Assembly: GCA_000435635.1 (NCBI GenBank)
Contig: FR882107.1
Location: 1-64,000 of the forward strand
Length of the DNA: 64,000 bases
Direction: 5' to 3'
Source: Prevotella sp. CAG:1320
GTDB taxonomy: Bacteria > Bacteroidota > Bacteroidia > Bacteroidales > Bacteroidaceae
Shown: positions 8,634 through 16,963 of the stretch, in pieces
Position numbering within the stretch: position 1 is the first letter of the stretch
Layout of the letters: the number at the start of each line of letters is the position of its first letter
The notes under the pieces: model-generated
What the model was told of the DNA's origin: nothing
The model's input: the letters and a program-made list of their open reading frames with translations, nothing else
The model's database searches: none
Made by a program: the position numbers and the translations under genes

Positions 8634-9476
8634 TTATTCCGTCAACTCTATCGGATTGTAGGGTTCGTCCTTCGGACCAGGCAGTTCATTGCCCTGTTTG
8701 TCCCGGATGGTTACCTTCACTTTCGGATTGTTGGTAATATAACCTACAGGGTCGGCATAGTACCGTCGATAGATATCGTTAAGTGTCTTGCGGCTGACAG
8801 GCTCGTATTTTACACCTTTATAATATATAAGGGTCCGCGGAACGGCCTCTTCCATGCCCGAAGCGTCAAAGACGTAATGCCTTCGAGCGTCATAAGCCCG
8901 CAATATGAGCCCTGGCAGGCCACCGAGCTTCCACGGACCGGCATCAAGCGAAATGTCCTCGGTGTACCAGGCATACCATGTGCGTCCCTTATACGTGGCC
9001 ACGGCAAGAGCGCACGGGTAGCCGAGGATGACCGCCGAGCTGTCGGGCACGGGTGTCCAGGCGGGTGAAGCATAGTCTTCCACGCACACGAAACGGTCCG
9101 TGCCGAACTTCTCCAAGAACGAAGTCTTGCCAGCGGAAGGATAGTTCTTGTATAGTCGCCACAAGACATTGCCTCCGCCGGTGAACGAACTGCCGCCGTT
9201 GGCCATGATGACAGCGTTGGCCGAGTCGGCTTGATAGCCCTTGTAGCTGTAAAAACAATGCACGCGGTCGCCCAACTCGAGGCGCATGATGTCATCGACA
9301 AATGTGCGGTGTGAGGAACTTGTGTCCGTGATACATTTCATGTTGTAGTAAACCAGGTAACGCGCAGTATCGCACGGCTCACCTTTTTCCAAGTCTAAAG
9401 CGGTAAACACATCGATTTGAGCCCGCGCGCAAACGGCCAGGAGAATGGCCGAGAGTAAAGTAATCAACCTGTTCAT
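8634..9476 (-). CDS. GLPGLI family secreted protein
   Basis: 280 residues. The start at 9476 (MNRLITLLSAILLAVCARAQ) gives a clean signal peptide; a four-residue longer form from 9488 is possible. The family motif is present as GGLPGLIL, followed by an aromatic beta-rich C-terminus. GLPGLI proteins are exported proteins of unknown function, restricted to Bacteroidota and commonly next to an outer-membrane receptor, as here. A -7-like element TAGTTTCG lies at 9503-9510 on the minus strand, so this gene probably heads the two-gene operon. Confidence 0.85.
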   Translation of the reverse strand: MNRLITLLSAILLAVCARAQIDVFTALDLEKGEPCDTARYLVYYNMKCITDTSSSHRTFVDDIMRLELGDRVHCFYSYKGYQADSANAVIMANGGSSFTGGGNVLWRLYKNYPSAGKTSFLEKFGTDRFVCVEDYASPAWTPVPDSSAVILGYPCALAVATYKGRTWYAWYTEDISLDAGPWKLGGLPGLILRAYDARRHYVFDASGMEEAVPRTLIYYKGVKYEPVSRKTLNDIYRRYYADPVGYITNNPKVKVTIRDKQGNELPGPKDEPYNPIELTE

Positions 9477-9609
9477 ATCTGAGAGCATTTATGGTTATGC
9501 CGCGAAACTACAACATAAACACCGATGAAACCACGGATTTTCATTATCATCTTATTAGCGGACATATTACTAAAATATTATAAGACGTGTACATCTGCGC
9601 GGAAATGGT

Positions 9610-9617
9610 TATTTTTG
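9610..9617 (+). promoter_or_regulatory. -7 element of the membrane regulator gene
   Basis: TATTTTTG matches TAnnTTTG and sits 25 bases before the ATG at 9642. It excludes the longer frame opening at 9525. No clear -33 box. Confidence 0.55.
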
Positions 9618-9641
9618 CAAACGAAAAAGAACAACAGACGG

Positions 9642-10739
9642 ATGAACAAAAGGATAAAGACGGTTTGGATATTGAGCATCGCCACGATGGCGGTTATTCT
9701 CTGCGGTCAGGCTTACTGGCTGGTAAGCCTGTACAAATATGCCATAGGGCTGAACATAGAAAAGCTGAAGACGGAGTGCACCAAAGCGGTGGAACAAGAA
9801 GAACTATACCGCTTCTACCTTTCTGAAAGGGACTCGGTCGAGACACCCAAGACGCACATCTACATCAAGGTGAATATTGACAACAGGAAAGGAAACAGCA
9901 AAAGCGTGAAGAAGAAGGTGAGCTCGGAAGTGACATACGAGTTGCCCGGCATCAAGCGCAGGGTAAAACTGAAGGACCTGGAACTGGCCAGCGGTATAGA
10001 CCTTGCCGACAGATATGTGGCATGGCATGTCAGGAAAACTGACAAGCGCCACATCGACTCCCTGCTGACAATCGCCGGACAAGACACCACTACGGCCTTC
10101 CGCTTCTACAAGTCTAACAAGTACATGGCCCACCCGGTGTTCACGACAAGTGGCACATTCGGCAACCGCCTCGACGTTCGCTACTCCACCAACCCGCTGG
10201 AGTTTATCGCCGTGGCCTTCAGCATCACCGTGAAACCAAGCAACATACTGGCGGCCATGGCCTGGCAGTTAGCGGGCAGTGCCCTGCTTGTGCTCGTCCT
10301 GGCCATATGCCTCACTTACCAAATCAAGACCATCATCATACAAAAGCGCATTGACGGCATACGCCACGAGTTCCTGAAGAACATGATATACGAGACAAAG
10401 CTGCCCCCGGCAAGCGAGCCTGCCGACAGCGAGGCGATAAAACTAGGCGAGACGGACTTCTTCTACTCATTCAATGAGCTGCGACATGGCACGGACAAGA
10501 CCATCATCACCAGCCGGCAGGCCGAGATATTGCGGCTCTTGGCCGAGAAAAAGGACACGCTCGTAAGTCGCGAAGAACTGCTGACGGAGGTCTGGGGCGA
10601 CGACTCCTATTCCAACTCCATGGCCTTGAACGTGCAGATAACTTACCTGCGGCGTGCCCTGAAGCCTGACCCCGCCGTGTCGATAGAAGCCGTGATAAAG
10701 AAAGGATATATCCTGAAAGTGAGAAACGAAGCGACGTAA
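9642..10739 (+). CDS. Membrane-anchored winged-helix regulator with a degenerate histidine-kinase sensor half
   Basis: 365 residues. Helix 1 at about 7-30, a periplasmic sensor region at about 31-195, helix 2 at about 198-225, then a short cytoplasmic stretch HEFLKNMIYETKLPP that resembles the H-box of Bacteroidota sensor kinases (usual form NMTHEFKTP) but has tyrosine in place of the phospho-accepting histidine. The kinase catalytic domain is absent. An OmpR/PhoB-type winged helix follows (about 265-362: SRQAEILRLLAEKKDTLVSR, then EVWGDD and LRRAL). It appears to be a one-component transmembrane regulator built from a sensor kinase front and a response-regulator output. It is divergent from the GLPGLI/receptor pair, its likely target. 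The ATG at 9642 is chosen from the promoter at 9610. Confidence 0.75.
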   Translation: MNKRIKTVWILSIATMAVILCGQAYWLVSLYKYAIGLNIEKLKTECTKAVEQEELYRFYLSERDSVETPKTHIYIKVNIDNRKGNSKSVKKKVSSEVTYELPGIKRRVKLKDLELASGIDLADRYVAWHVRKTDKRHIDSLLTIAGQDTTTAFRFYKSNKYMAHPVFTTSGTFGNRLDVRYSTNPLEFIAVAFSITVKPSNILAAMAWQLAGSALLVLVLAICLTYQIKTIIIQKRIDGIRHEFLKNMIYETKLPPASEPADSEAIKLGETDFFYSFNELRHGTDKTIITSRQAEILRLLAEKKDTLVSREELLTEVWGDDSYSNSMALNVQITYLRRALKPDPAVSIEAVIKKGYILKVRNEAT

Positions 10740-10824
10740 GCGCCTGCGCCAAGGCGCGGGGAGCATCTTCATCGCCACGAGAGAAAACCCGGTAGAAAGA
10801 TGCCGACATATAAAGCAAAATGAG

Positions 10825-10832
10825 TAACTTCG
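10825..10832 (+). promoter_or_regulatory. -7-like element directly before the HAD phosphatase
   Basis: TAACTTCG fits TAnnTTCG and ends only 8 bases before the ATG at 10841, implying a nearly leaderless mRNA. It also rules out the upstream ATG at 10820. Confidence 0.4.
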
Positions 10833-10840
10833 CGGACGTT

Positions 10841-11623
10841 ATGGTAAAAGCATTGTTTTTCGACATAGACGGAACGCTGGTGAGCTTTAAGACCCATCGT
10901 ATCCCCCACTCTACCATCTCGGCGATAGAACAAGCCAAGGCAAGGGGCGTGAGTATCTACATCTCCACGGGCAGGCCACTGAGCATCATCAACAACATCG
11001 GGGAAATAGCAGACCTGGTGGATGGGTATATCGCCACCAACGGGGCTTACTGCATGGTGGGAAACGAAGTGATACACTGCGGGGATATTCCCAGGCGAGA
11101 CGTGGATACATTCATGCGGCTCGCCGATGAACAGGGCTTCTCTTGCATGGTGGTAGGGGAACATGACCTGGCCATCTATAACGGAGACGAGAAAATCAAC
11201 GCCATCTTTCGTGGCGTGCTCAACGTGAAGGACATTCCGGAGAACGTTCCCATGGAGCCTATACTCCGGCAACGCATCCTGCAGTTGACTCCCGTCATGA
11301 CGGAGGAAGAAGAGGCGAGATTAATGACACAGCTGCCTGGATGCATTGCCAGCAGATGGTGTCCAGACTTCATGGACATCACCGCCAAGGGAGCTGACAA
11401 GGGAAACGCACTGAAAATCATGGCAGCCCACCAGCATATAGATATCCAGGAAACTATGGCGTTTGGCGATGGAGGCAACGACCTTTCCATCATCCAAGAC
11501 GCCGGGATAGGCGTAGCGATGGGGAACGCTAACGAATGCCTGAAACAAGCGGCCGACTATGTGACAACCTCCGTAGACGAAGACGGGGTGTATAATGCCC
11601 TGAAACACTTCGAGGTCATATAA
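10841..11623 (+). CDS. Cof-type HAD-superfamily hydrolase
   Basis: 260 residues. HAD motifs: FFDIDGTLVS near the N-terminus (nucleophile Asp and acid/base Asp), STGRP (motif II), KGADKGNAL (motif III Lys) and FGDGGNDLSII (metal-binding acids). A C2-type cap of about 110 residues lies between motifs II and III. These enzymes dephosphorylate sugar phosphates or small phosphorylated metabolites such as flavin nucleotides; the substrate cannot be read from sequence. The shorter start is chosen because the family begins right at the DIDGTL strand. The gene is monocistronic. Confidence 0.85.
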   Translation: MVKALFFDIDGTLVSFKTHRIPHSTISAIEQAKARGVSIYISTGRPLSIINNIGEIADLVDGYIATNGAYCMVGNEVIHCGDIPRRDVDTFMRLADEQGFSCMVVGEHDLAIYNGDEKINAIFRGVLNVKDIPENVPMEPILRQRILQLTPVMTEEEEARLMTQLPGCIASRWCPDFMDITAKGADKGNALKIMAAHQHIDIQETMAFGDGGNDLSIIQDAGIGVAMGNANECLKQAADYVTTSVDEDGVYNALKHFEVI

Positions 11624-12028
11624 GAAAGCCACAACCATACATACCTTTGGCGTGAAAACCCTCAATTGGCAGAACAGATGAAACGTCAAGGATAGAGAGA
11701 AAGATGAAAATATAAGCTTATCTTTGCCTCGAAAACGGAAAGAACCCTTTTCATGAAAAAGAAGGCCATAGGGTTAACCCTGTGCATGAATAGCAATAAT
11801 GCAACATTTCATATTGCCGGAAGTATAGTATCCTTTCCAGTACCAGCTAAGTGGTACTGGAGTTTCACTTAGCTGGTACTGCAGTTTCACCTAGCTGGTA
11901 CTGGAGTTTCACTTAGCTGGTACTGGAAAGGATACTATACTCCCGGCAGCATGATACTACACTCCCCGCAACATAGTGCTATATATGTCACGGTGTTTCA
12001 ACAGCCTTTCGCCGGGCTCACGATAAAT
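11624..12028. other. Intergenic region between convergent genes
   Basis: It contains the family A array with its long inverted repeat (11815-11948). Nothing else is convincing in 11624-11814 or 11949-12028. Confidence 0.6.
11815..11948. repeat. Period-22 intergenic array, core family A, closed by a 37-bp inverted repeat
   Basis: Direct cores ACTTAGCTGGTACT lie at 11867, 11889 (one change) and 11911, exactly 22 bp apart, with 8-bp spacers GCAGTTTC and GGAGTTTC. The first core at 11839-11852 is inverted. The block is bounded by a perfect 30-bp inverted repeat (11822-11851 with 11912-11941), extended to 37 positions with one mismatch (11815-11851 with 11912-11948). As RNA or extruded DNA the whole block would fold into one long hairpin. 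It lies about 80 bp past the terminator of the TPR gene and about 190 bp past the HAD gene. Confidence 0.9.
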
Positions 12029-12059
12029 AAGGCGGAAACCCTTATGGGATTTCCGCCTT
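12029..12059 (-). terminator. Terminator of the TPR gene / exb-ton operon
   Basis: A 13-bp stem (AAGGCGGAAA... paired with ...TTTCCGCCTT, one bulged A) with loop TTAT, followed on the minus strand by an AT-rich tail. It lies 28 bases past the TPR stop codon. Confidence 0.7.
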
Positions 12060-12086
12060 GCTTATGGAATGCGAAATGCGTAATGT

Positions 12087-13568
12087 TTACTGCTGAGTTG
12101 CGGCAGCGGATTGTCCCGCGCCTGCCGCCTGCTCACCTTCCGCGGTCTCTTGAGGCTGGTCAAGGCCCAAAGCCTGCTTAGCCATCGCGTTCTCGGGATC
12201 AAGCTTGATAAGCTTCTCGAAGTAAGGAGTAGCGCTCTCCAGGTCGTTCTTGGAAGCCCAATAGATGTAACCGGCGTTACGATAAGCGCGCTTCAAGTAG
12301 CCCGTCTCATCCTCATCACGGTCTGCCTTGTTCTCCAACTCTGTGATAGACTGCTTGTAGAGGTCGAGGGCGATATCGTCAAACTCTACCTGGAAAGCGG
12401 CATCAGCCTTTTGGATATGAGCCCAAGTGGCGATTTGAGGATATTTCGTTGCCAAACCATCATATACGGCGATGGCCTGCTTGAGGTCATTCACCTTGGT
12501 AAGGCTGTCTGTGCCTTTCTTCACTTTCTGCAGATAGATATCCGCCAAGCTGTTGTAGTCAGAAATCTTGGCCGAGGGGTTCTTCTCCAAATAGAGCTTG
12601 CTATATTCCAAAGCCTTGTCCTCATTGCCCGTGCCCTTGTATGCGTCGGCAATGTACTGCAATGGGGTGTAATCCTCCGCGTTCATCTCGAGCGCCTTTT
12701 GGAACTGGGCGATAGCCTCTTCATACTTGGCATTGCCCTTCAAAGCCAAACCATAGTATACCACGTCACGCTGGCTCTGCTCGACAGTGTCTACATTTAT
12801 CACCGTGTTGGCATAAGCGATGGCCTCGGGATATTTCTCCGTATCGGTGGCGCTCCAAAGTGCCACACGATGGAAAGTGACATCCTTGGGGAACTTCTGC
12901 ATGCCAAACTTCGCAATCTCAAGACTCTCGTCCTTCTTGTCAAGCATATAGCAGGTAACGGCATATTCGGCCAAGATATACTCCTCAAACTTTGACTTGT
13001 CTCCCTGCTTGAAGTAGTTATATGCCTGCTCATAGTTGCCACCTGCGTAGAAGTTGTGTCCTGCCTCTGCCTCATAGGGGAAGTCGGGCAATACTTGGCG
13101 CAGCTTCTCCAGTGTGCGAGCGCTCTCTGCGGGGTCTATCTTGCGATAAACGTTGGCATAGCTCATGTATCCTTGGGGGTTCTTGGGATCCATGGTCATG
13201 CACTGCTGATACCACATGGCAGCCTCGCCACCATCATCTTGCAACGCCTTGATATTACCCAAGAGGATATAAGCGTCGCCATAGGTCTTGTCACGGGAAA
13301 TGGCCAAATTAGCGCACTCCTCTCCAGAGACGAAATCTTTCTCCATCACAAAGGCGTTACCCAAAGCGACAAGTGCCTCGGGATTCTTCTTGAACTCCTT
13401 CTTGTAGTCCTTCACCAGGTTTTTAAAATCCTTTGTGTCGGTCTGCTTTGCCTTCAACTGTTCCTCGATGGGCTTCAACATAGTCTTATAGTCTACGTCT
13501 TGCGCCATTGCCGGAGCCGACAACACCATCATCAGCAATCCAGCCACTAAATATTTAATACTCTTCAT
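12087..13568 (-). CDS. Exported tetratricopeptide-repeat protein
   Basis: 493 residues. Signal peptide MKSIKYLVAGLLMMVLSAPA, then TPR-type helical pairs along almost the whole length (for example AIAQFQKALEMNAEDYTPLQ and ATPYFEKLIKLDPENAMAKQ), ending in an Ala/Gln-rich tail. Start 13568 is preferred over the TTG at 13574. Probably a periplasmic scaffold. As the last gene of the exbB-exbD-exbD-tonB-lipoprotein cluster, 30 bases after the lipoprotein gene, it is likely tied to the Ton machinery or to the envelope process that it energises. The exact role is unknown. Confidence 0.8.
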   Translation of the reverse strand: MKSIKYLVAGLLMMVLSAPAMAQDVDYKTMLKPIEEQLKAKQTDTKDFKNLVKDYKKEFKKNPEALVALGNAFVMEKDFVSGEECANLAISRDKTYGDAYILLGNIKALQDDGGEAAMWYQQCMTMDPKNPQGYMSYANVYRKIDPAESARTLEKLRQVLPDFPYEAEAGHNFYAGGNYEQAYNYFKQGDKSKFEEYILAEYAVTCYMLDKKDESLEIAKFGMQKFPKDVTFHRVALWSATDTEKYPEAIAYANTVINVDTVEQSQRDVVYYGLALKGNAKYEEAIAQFQKALEMNAEDYTPLQYIADAYKGTGNEDKALEYSKLYLEKNPSAKISDYNSLADIYLQKVKKGTDSLTKVNDLKQAIAVYDGLATKYPQIATWAHIQKADAAFQVEFDDIALDLYKQSITELENKADRDEDETGYLKRAYRNAGYIYWASKNDLESATPYFEKLIKLDPENAMAKQALGLDQPQETAEGEQAAGAGQSAAATQQ

Positions 13569-13598
13569 AACCAAAAAATTACTTTACCTTTCTATCAA

Positions 13599-14567
13599 TT
13601 AATCATTTATTTCAACTTTCTTAAGAATTATGTCTCCTCTGTAGGGAAGCAAACCTGTCTTGAGCATGATGAGCTGGCCACGTGGATTGGAAATATAATT
13701 CGCGAAACTCCACGGAAGCGCCCTATGGGGATCTACCACATTGCAATAGATCGTGCGGACAAACGGATACCGCTCATCCAGCAGGTATGCCTGGTATGGT
13801 TTCCAGCTGTTGCTGGGAGTCGCCTTATCGGCTACCGTGACAGACATCACATGTATGTCTTTCTTGAAAGTGAGATTGGTGGAGTCGCGCTTGTCATTCA
13901 ACCAGTTGGAGCCAATCACGCCAATGGCATTCTCCGTTTGCTCCACATAGTCTACAACGTCCTTGCTCGCTTTAGCCGCGTAAACATTCTTGGCGCCTAT
14001 GTTTTTGCCGCCCAATATAGAGTCCACGACAAAATGCATGGTCGCGGAGTTGTTGTTGTCAAACACCAATTCTATTTCACCCCTAGTGGAACCTTCCACT
14101 ATCTGGTTCCAATTGGTTGCCTCACCCATCAATATCCTTTTGATGTCCTTAACCGTGATGCACGTGTCGTTATTGGCACGGTTGACGATAAACGCCAAAC
14201 CATCATAACCAATGGGGAAAGAGGCAGGTGTTATCCTCTTGGTCTTAAAGTATGCTTTCTCGCTGTCGGTCAAGCCGCGAGAAGTAATGAACAAGCAGGT
14301 TTTCAAGTCTTTCAACATCTGGAAACCTGTTGTCTCGTCTGTATATAGCGGCTCTAATTGAGCCTTGGGATATTCAAACTGGAATTGTTCCCTCTCTTCT
14401 TCGATTACAGGGCTGAAGCTTTCGTCTGCCACAAACCCTATCTTACCGGAAGTAGGCGTATCCGTGCGACCATCTTTTGCCTTACGCTGTCCACATGCCG
14501 AGAAAAAGGAAAGCGCCAGCGCAACTAATAATAGATAAATATTATTATAATAATGTATCTTGCCCAT
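13599..14567 (-). CDS. PstS-like substrate-binding lipoprotein in the TonB operon
   Basis: 322 residues. A lipobox SFFSAC puts the acylated cysteine at residue 25. The rest is a PstS-type periplasmic-binding fold: KTCLFITSRGLTDSE, ITVKDIKRILMGEATNWNQI and NAIGVIGSNWL match the order of motifs in phosphate-binding proteins. Residues lining the phosphate pocket differ from those of PstS at 446-1282 (no TGGGSG segment), so the ligand may not be phosphate. No permease genes adjoin it. It sits between tonB and the TPR gene, so it probably serves as an envelope adaptor or sensor rather than a classical importer component. Confidence 0.8.
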   Translation of the reverse strand: MGKIHYYNNIYLLLVALALSFFSACGQRKAKDGRTDTPTSGKIGFVADESFSPVIEEEREQFQFEYPKAQLEPLYTDETTGFQMLKDLKTCLFITSRGLTDSEKAYFKTKRITPASFPIGYDGLAFIVNRANNDTCITVKDIKRILMGEATNWNQIVEGSTRGEIELVFDNNNSATMHFVVDSILGGKNIGAKNVYAAKASKDVVDYVEQTENAIGVIGSNWLNDKRDSTNLTFKKDIHVMSVTVADKATPSNSWKPYQAYLLDERYPFVRTIYCNVVDPHRALPWSFANYISNPRGQLIMLKTGLLPYRGDIILKKVEIND

Positions 14568-14673
14568 TGAATAGTTTTGTCTGTAAATCCATAGTCGTCA
14601 TGGGATGAGACTAAGTGATGTCCACCGCATTGCATGCTCCTCACGAGAAGCGGCATGGGGTTTTGAGGTTGAG

Positions 14674-14720
14674 CACGCTTGCCCCGCTTCTTTCTTGACG
14701 GAAAGAGCGAGGCAAGCGCC
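14674..14720 (-). other. Hairpin in the tonB-lipoprotein spacer
   Basis: CGCTTGCC (14676-14683) pairs with GGCAAGCG (14711-14718), and the stem continues inward with mismatches. It lies in the 204-base gap after tonB with no T-run, so a processing or mRNA-stability element is more likely than a terminator. Confidence 0.45.
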
Positions 14721-14771
14721 TATTAAGTTAATCCTATATGAATATAAGATGTGTTACACATTAACGTAGAC

Positions 14772-15614
14772 CTATTGCAGTCTGAACGAAACAGGAAGAT
14801 TATACTTCACACGCACAGCGGCACCATTCTGCTTACCTGGATTCCATTTAGGCATCTCACGTACCACGCGCATGGCCTCCCTATCCAAAGACGGGTCAAC
14901 AGAACGAGCAATCTGCACATCTGTAATAGAGCCGTCACGCTCTACCACGAAAGAGACTACTACACGTCCTTGCACGCCATTCTCCATAGCGACTACAGGA
15001 TACTTGATAGCACCATTCAGGTATTCCATCAAAGCACTGTTTCCACCAGGGAAGGAAGGCATAACCTCTACAACGTCGAAGACCTTGTTCTCTACCTCCT
15101 GCTTAGGCGCGGGAGGAGGAGTTGCCACAGCTACGTCATTACGGACTGCGATATCAGTACGGTCGGTAGTACCCTCTCGGTCCTCAGAACCTACGGCTAT
15201 CTTCTCGTCCAACTGATCCATCTGCTTCACCTCGTTCTCCTCCTTTACCAGCTCATCTTTCTTGATGACAGGGGCGGTGAACTTCTGTGTAGCGCGCACT
15301 TCCTCAACGACCTTCTTGGGCTCGATCTTCGGTTTAACCTGCTTCTGCTCTTTTCTCTCTTTCTTAGCCAAATCTTGCAACCTCTGAAGCTCCATCGCTT
15401 CCATGTAAGCTTGTTGAGCCTCAACGTTCTTCTGTTCGATCACCTTCCATGCCAGGAAGCCTCCAACAAGAGCAGCTGCTACGAATAGGATAACAAGAGC
15501 CTTTATGTTTCGCTTCGAAGTACTCTTACGAAGCCTGTAAGCTCCATAATTCTTGTTCTTCTCGGCGAATACCAATTCGATCCATTTCGGATCGTAAAGA
15601 TCTATCTTTGACAT
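14772..15614 (-). CDS. tonB: Energy transducer TonB
   Basis: 280 residues. A cytoplasmic N-terminus of about 38 residues, a single membrane anchor (ALVILFVAAALVGGFLAW), a charged, Pro/Lys-rich periplasmic linker (about 65-175) and a TonB C-terminal domain (about 185-280: GVQGRVVVSFVVERDGSI, ending LPVSFRLQ). It passes energy from ExbB/ExbD to outer-membrane receptors. It starts 18 bases after exbD2. Its last 80 residues closely resemble the C-terminus of the secreted protein at 28989-30209. Confidence 0.92.
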   Translation of the reverse strand: MSKIDLYDPKWIELVFAEKNKNYGAYRLRKSTSKRNIKALVILFVAAALVGGFLAWKVIEQKNVEAQQAYMEAMELQRLQDLAKKERKEQKQVKPKIEPKKVVEEVRATQKFTAPVIKKDELVKEENEVKQMDQLDEKIAVGSEDREGTTDRTDIAVRNDVAVATPPPAPKQEVENKVFDVVEVMPSFPGGNSALMEYLNGAIKYPVVAMENGVQGRVVVSFVVERDGSITDVQIARSVDPSLDREAMRVVREMPKWNPGKQNGAAVRVKYNLPVSFRLQ

Positions 15615-15632
15615 ACTCTTCTTGTTTTAGTG

Positions 15633-16286
15633 TTACAGCAAGATACCCTTTTCGGTGAGCATCTTCTCATCGTCAGGATTAATCTTGTCGATCACGTACG
15701 TACCAATACTCAATATCTGCATCTCGTCGAGCGCGTCGACCATGTTCTTGTAAGAAGAATTGTCGGTCGGCTTGATGATGATCGTCAACGTCTGAATCTT
15801 GCTTCCATCCGGCATGTTACCACCTTTCAGCTTACTCAGTTCTTTCTGGTAAATGCTGTCAGGGTACATCTTAGGTTCTTGAGCGCGCTTCACGTTGAGT
15901 TCTTTCACCGCAAGCTCTATTTGCTTCACAGGTTTTGTTCCATCCGCTACGGCATGCTCACGGAGCACTTTGCGAATACCATCACTTCCCCATGTGGTTT
16001 CTTTCAACCAATTGGGATTAGTATACTCAGGAGTACCCGCGCCATAGTAGATTTTATCATTGGCTGCCACATAGATGGTAACGGCACCAGATGCCTTTGC
16101 CTCGCTTTTCTGGTCCTCTTGCTCATTCGGGTCGTTGCTAGGCATTGTCAGCTCCATTGTCTGGGGCTTGCTCAATGTCGTACACAGCATGAAGAAAGTA
16201 ATAAGAAGCATCAACATGTCCACCATAGGTGTGAAATCGACGCGGACGTTTATTTTCTTCTGTTTTCCGCCTTCTTTTCTTGCCAT
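15633..16286 (-). CDS. exbD: ExbD-type biopolymer transport protein (second copy)
   Basis: 217 residues. One N-terminal membrane helix with the ExbD signature VDFTPMVDMLMLLITFFML, whose aspartate is the expected proton carrier, then a periplasmic domain of about 170 residues. It is longer than E. coli ExbD (141). It begins 2 bases after the first exbD ends, so the two are translationally close and may form a hetero-oligomeric stator. Confidence 0.9.
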   Translation of the reverse strand: MARKEGGKQKKINVRVDFTPMVDMLMLLITFFMLCTTLSKPQTMELTMPSNDPNEQEDQKSEAKASGAVTIYVAANDKIYYGAGTPEYTNPNWLKETTWGSDGIRKVLREHAVADGTKPVKQIELAVKELNVKRAQEPKMYPDSIYQKELSKLKGGNMPDGSKIQTLTIIIKPTDNSSYKNMVDALDEMQILSIGTYVIDKINPDDEKMLTEKGILL

Positions 16287-16288
16287 AA

Positions 16289-16933
16289 TTAATCCTCCGA
16301 TTGTTTCTTAAGCTGTGTAATCATGTAGTAATGGCTCTCGTCCATATCCTGCAACTCACTCATAACCTTCTTGACAGTCTTGTAAGGAGTTTTCGCGTCA
16401 GCCTTCAAGGCGATCTTGATATCCTGGTTGACGGAACGAGCGGCATTCACCCATTGCTGGAACTGGCTCATACCTCCATCTATACTGTCAAGGGGTATAC
16501 CCTTGGTAGGAAGGGCTGCCTGCCTTGCCTTAGTGGGCAATGACAGATAAGCACCCAATTCTTCCATTGGCACACCGAAAGTGGACTCGCTCTTGAATGT
16601 CTGGATTTGCTCTCCGCTCAAAGAGACGCCAAAATTACCAGTCATCATGTCCAAAGCACTACCCAACTGATCGGTGTTGTCAATGCTCATGAATACTTGG
16701 CCTTCACCCGTAGGTCTGCCAGCGGCATCTTTTTCCGGGCTCACCAAGATGGTTAGGACGCCGTTCTCTGGCACCTTGATTTCGGAGACAGACCCTGGAG
16801 TCACCACCTTCACCGGCTCGTTCTTGACGAACGTAGAAGTCAGCATGAAGAAGGTGAGCAACAGCGTCATGACATCCGACATAGGTGTCATGTCTATCCA
16901 GACGTCACTCTTCTTAATTTTTACTTTACCCAT
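16289..16933 (-). CDS. exbD: ExbD-type biopolymer transport protein (first copy)
   Basis: 214 residues. The helix IDMTPMSDVMTLLLTFFML keeps the key aspartate in the same place as the second copy; the periplasmic parts of the two copies differ strongly. It lies 30 bases after exbB. Two different ExbD proteins behind one ExbB is common in Bacteroidota. Confidence 0.9.
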   Translation of the reverse strand: MGKVKIKKSDVWIDMTPMSDVMTLLLTFFMLTSTFVKNEPVKVVTPGSVSEIKVPENGVLTILVSPEKDAAGRPTGEGQVFMSIDNTDQLGSALDMMTGNFGVSLSGEQIQTFKSESTFGVPMEELGAYLSLPTKARQAALPTKGIPLDSIDGGMSQFQQWVNAARSVNQDIKIALKADAKTPYKTVKKVMSELQDMDESHYYMITQLKKQSED

Positions 16934-16963
16934 AGCGTTAAGTTTTTAAAGGGTTAGCAAAAA

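Noticed and set aside
8145..9068. 307-codon plus-strand frame
   Set aside because: Antisense to the receptor and GLPGLI genes.
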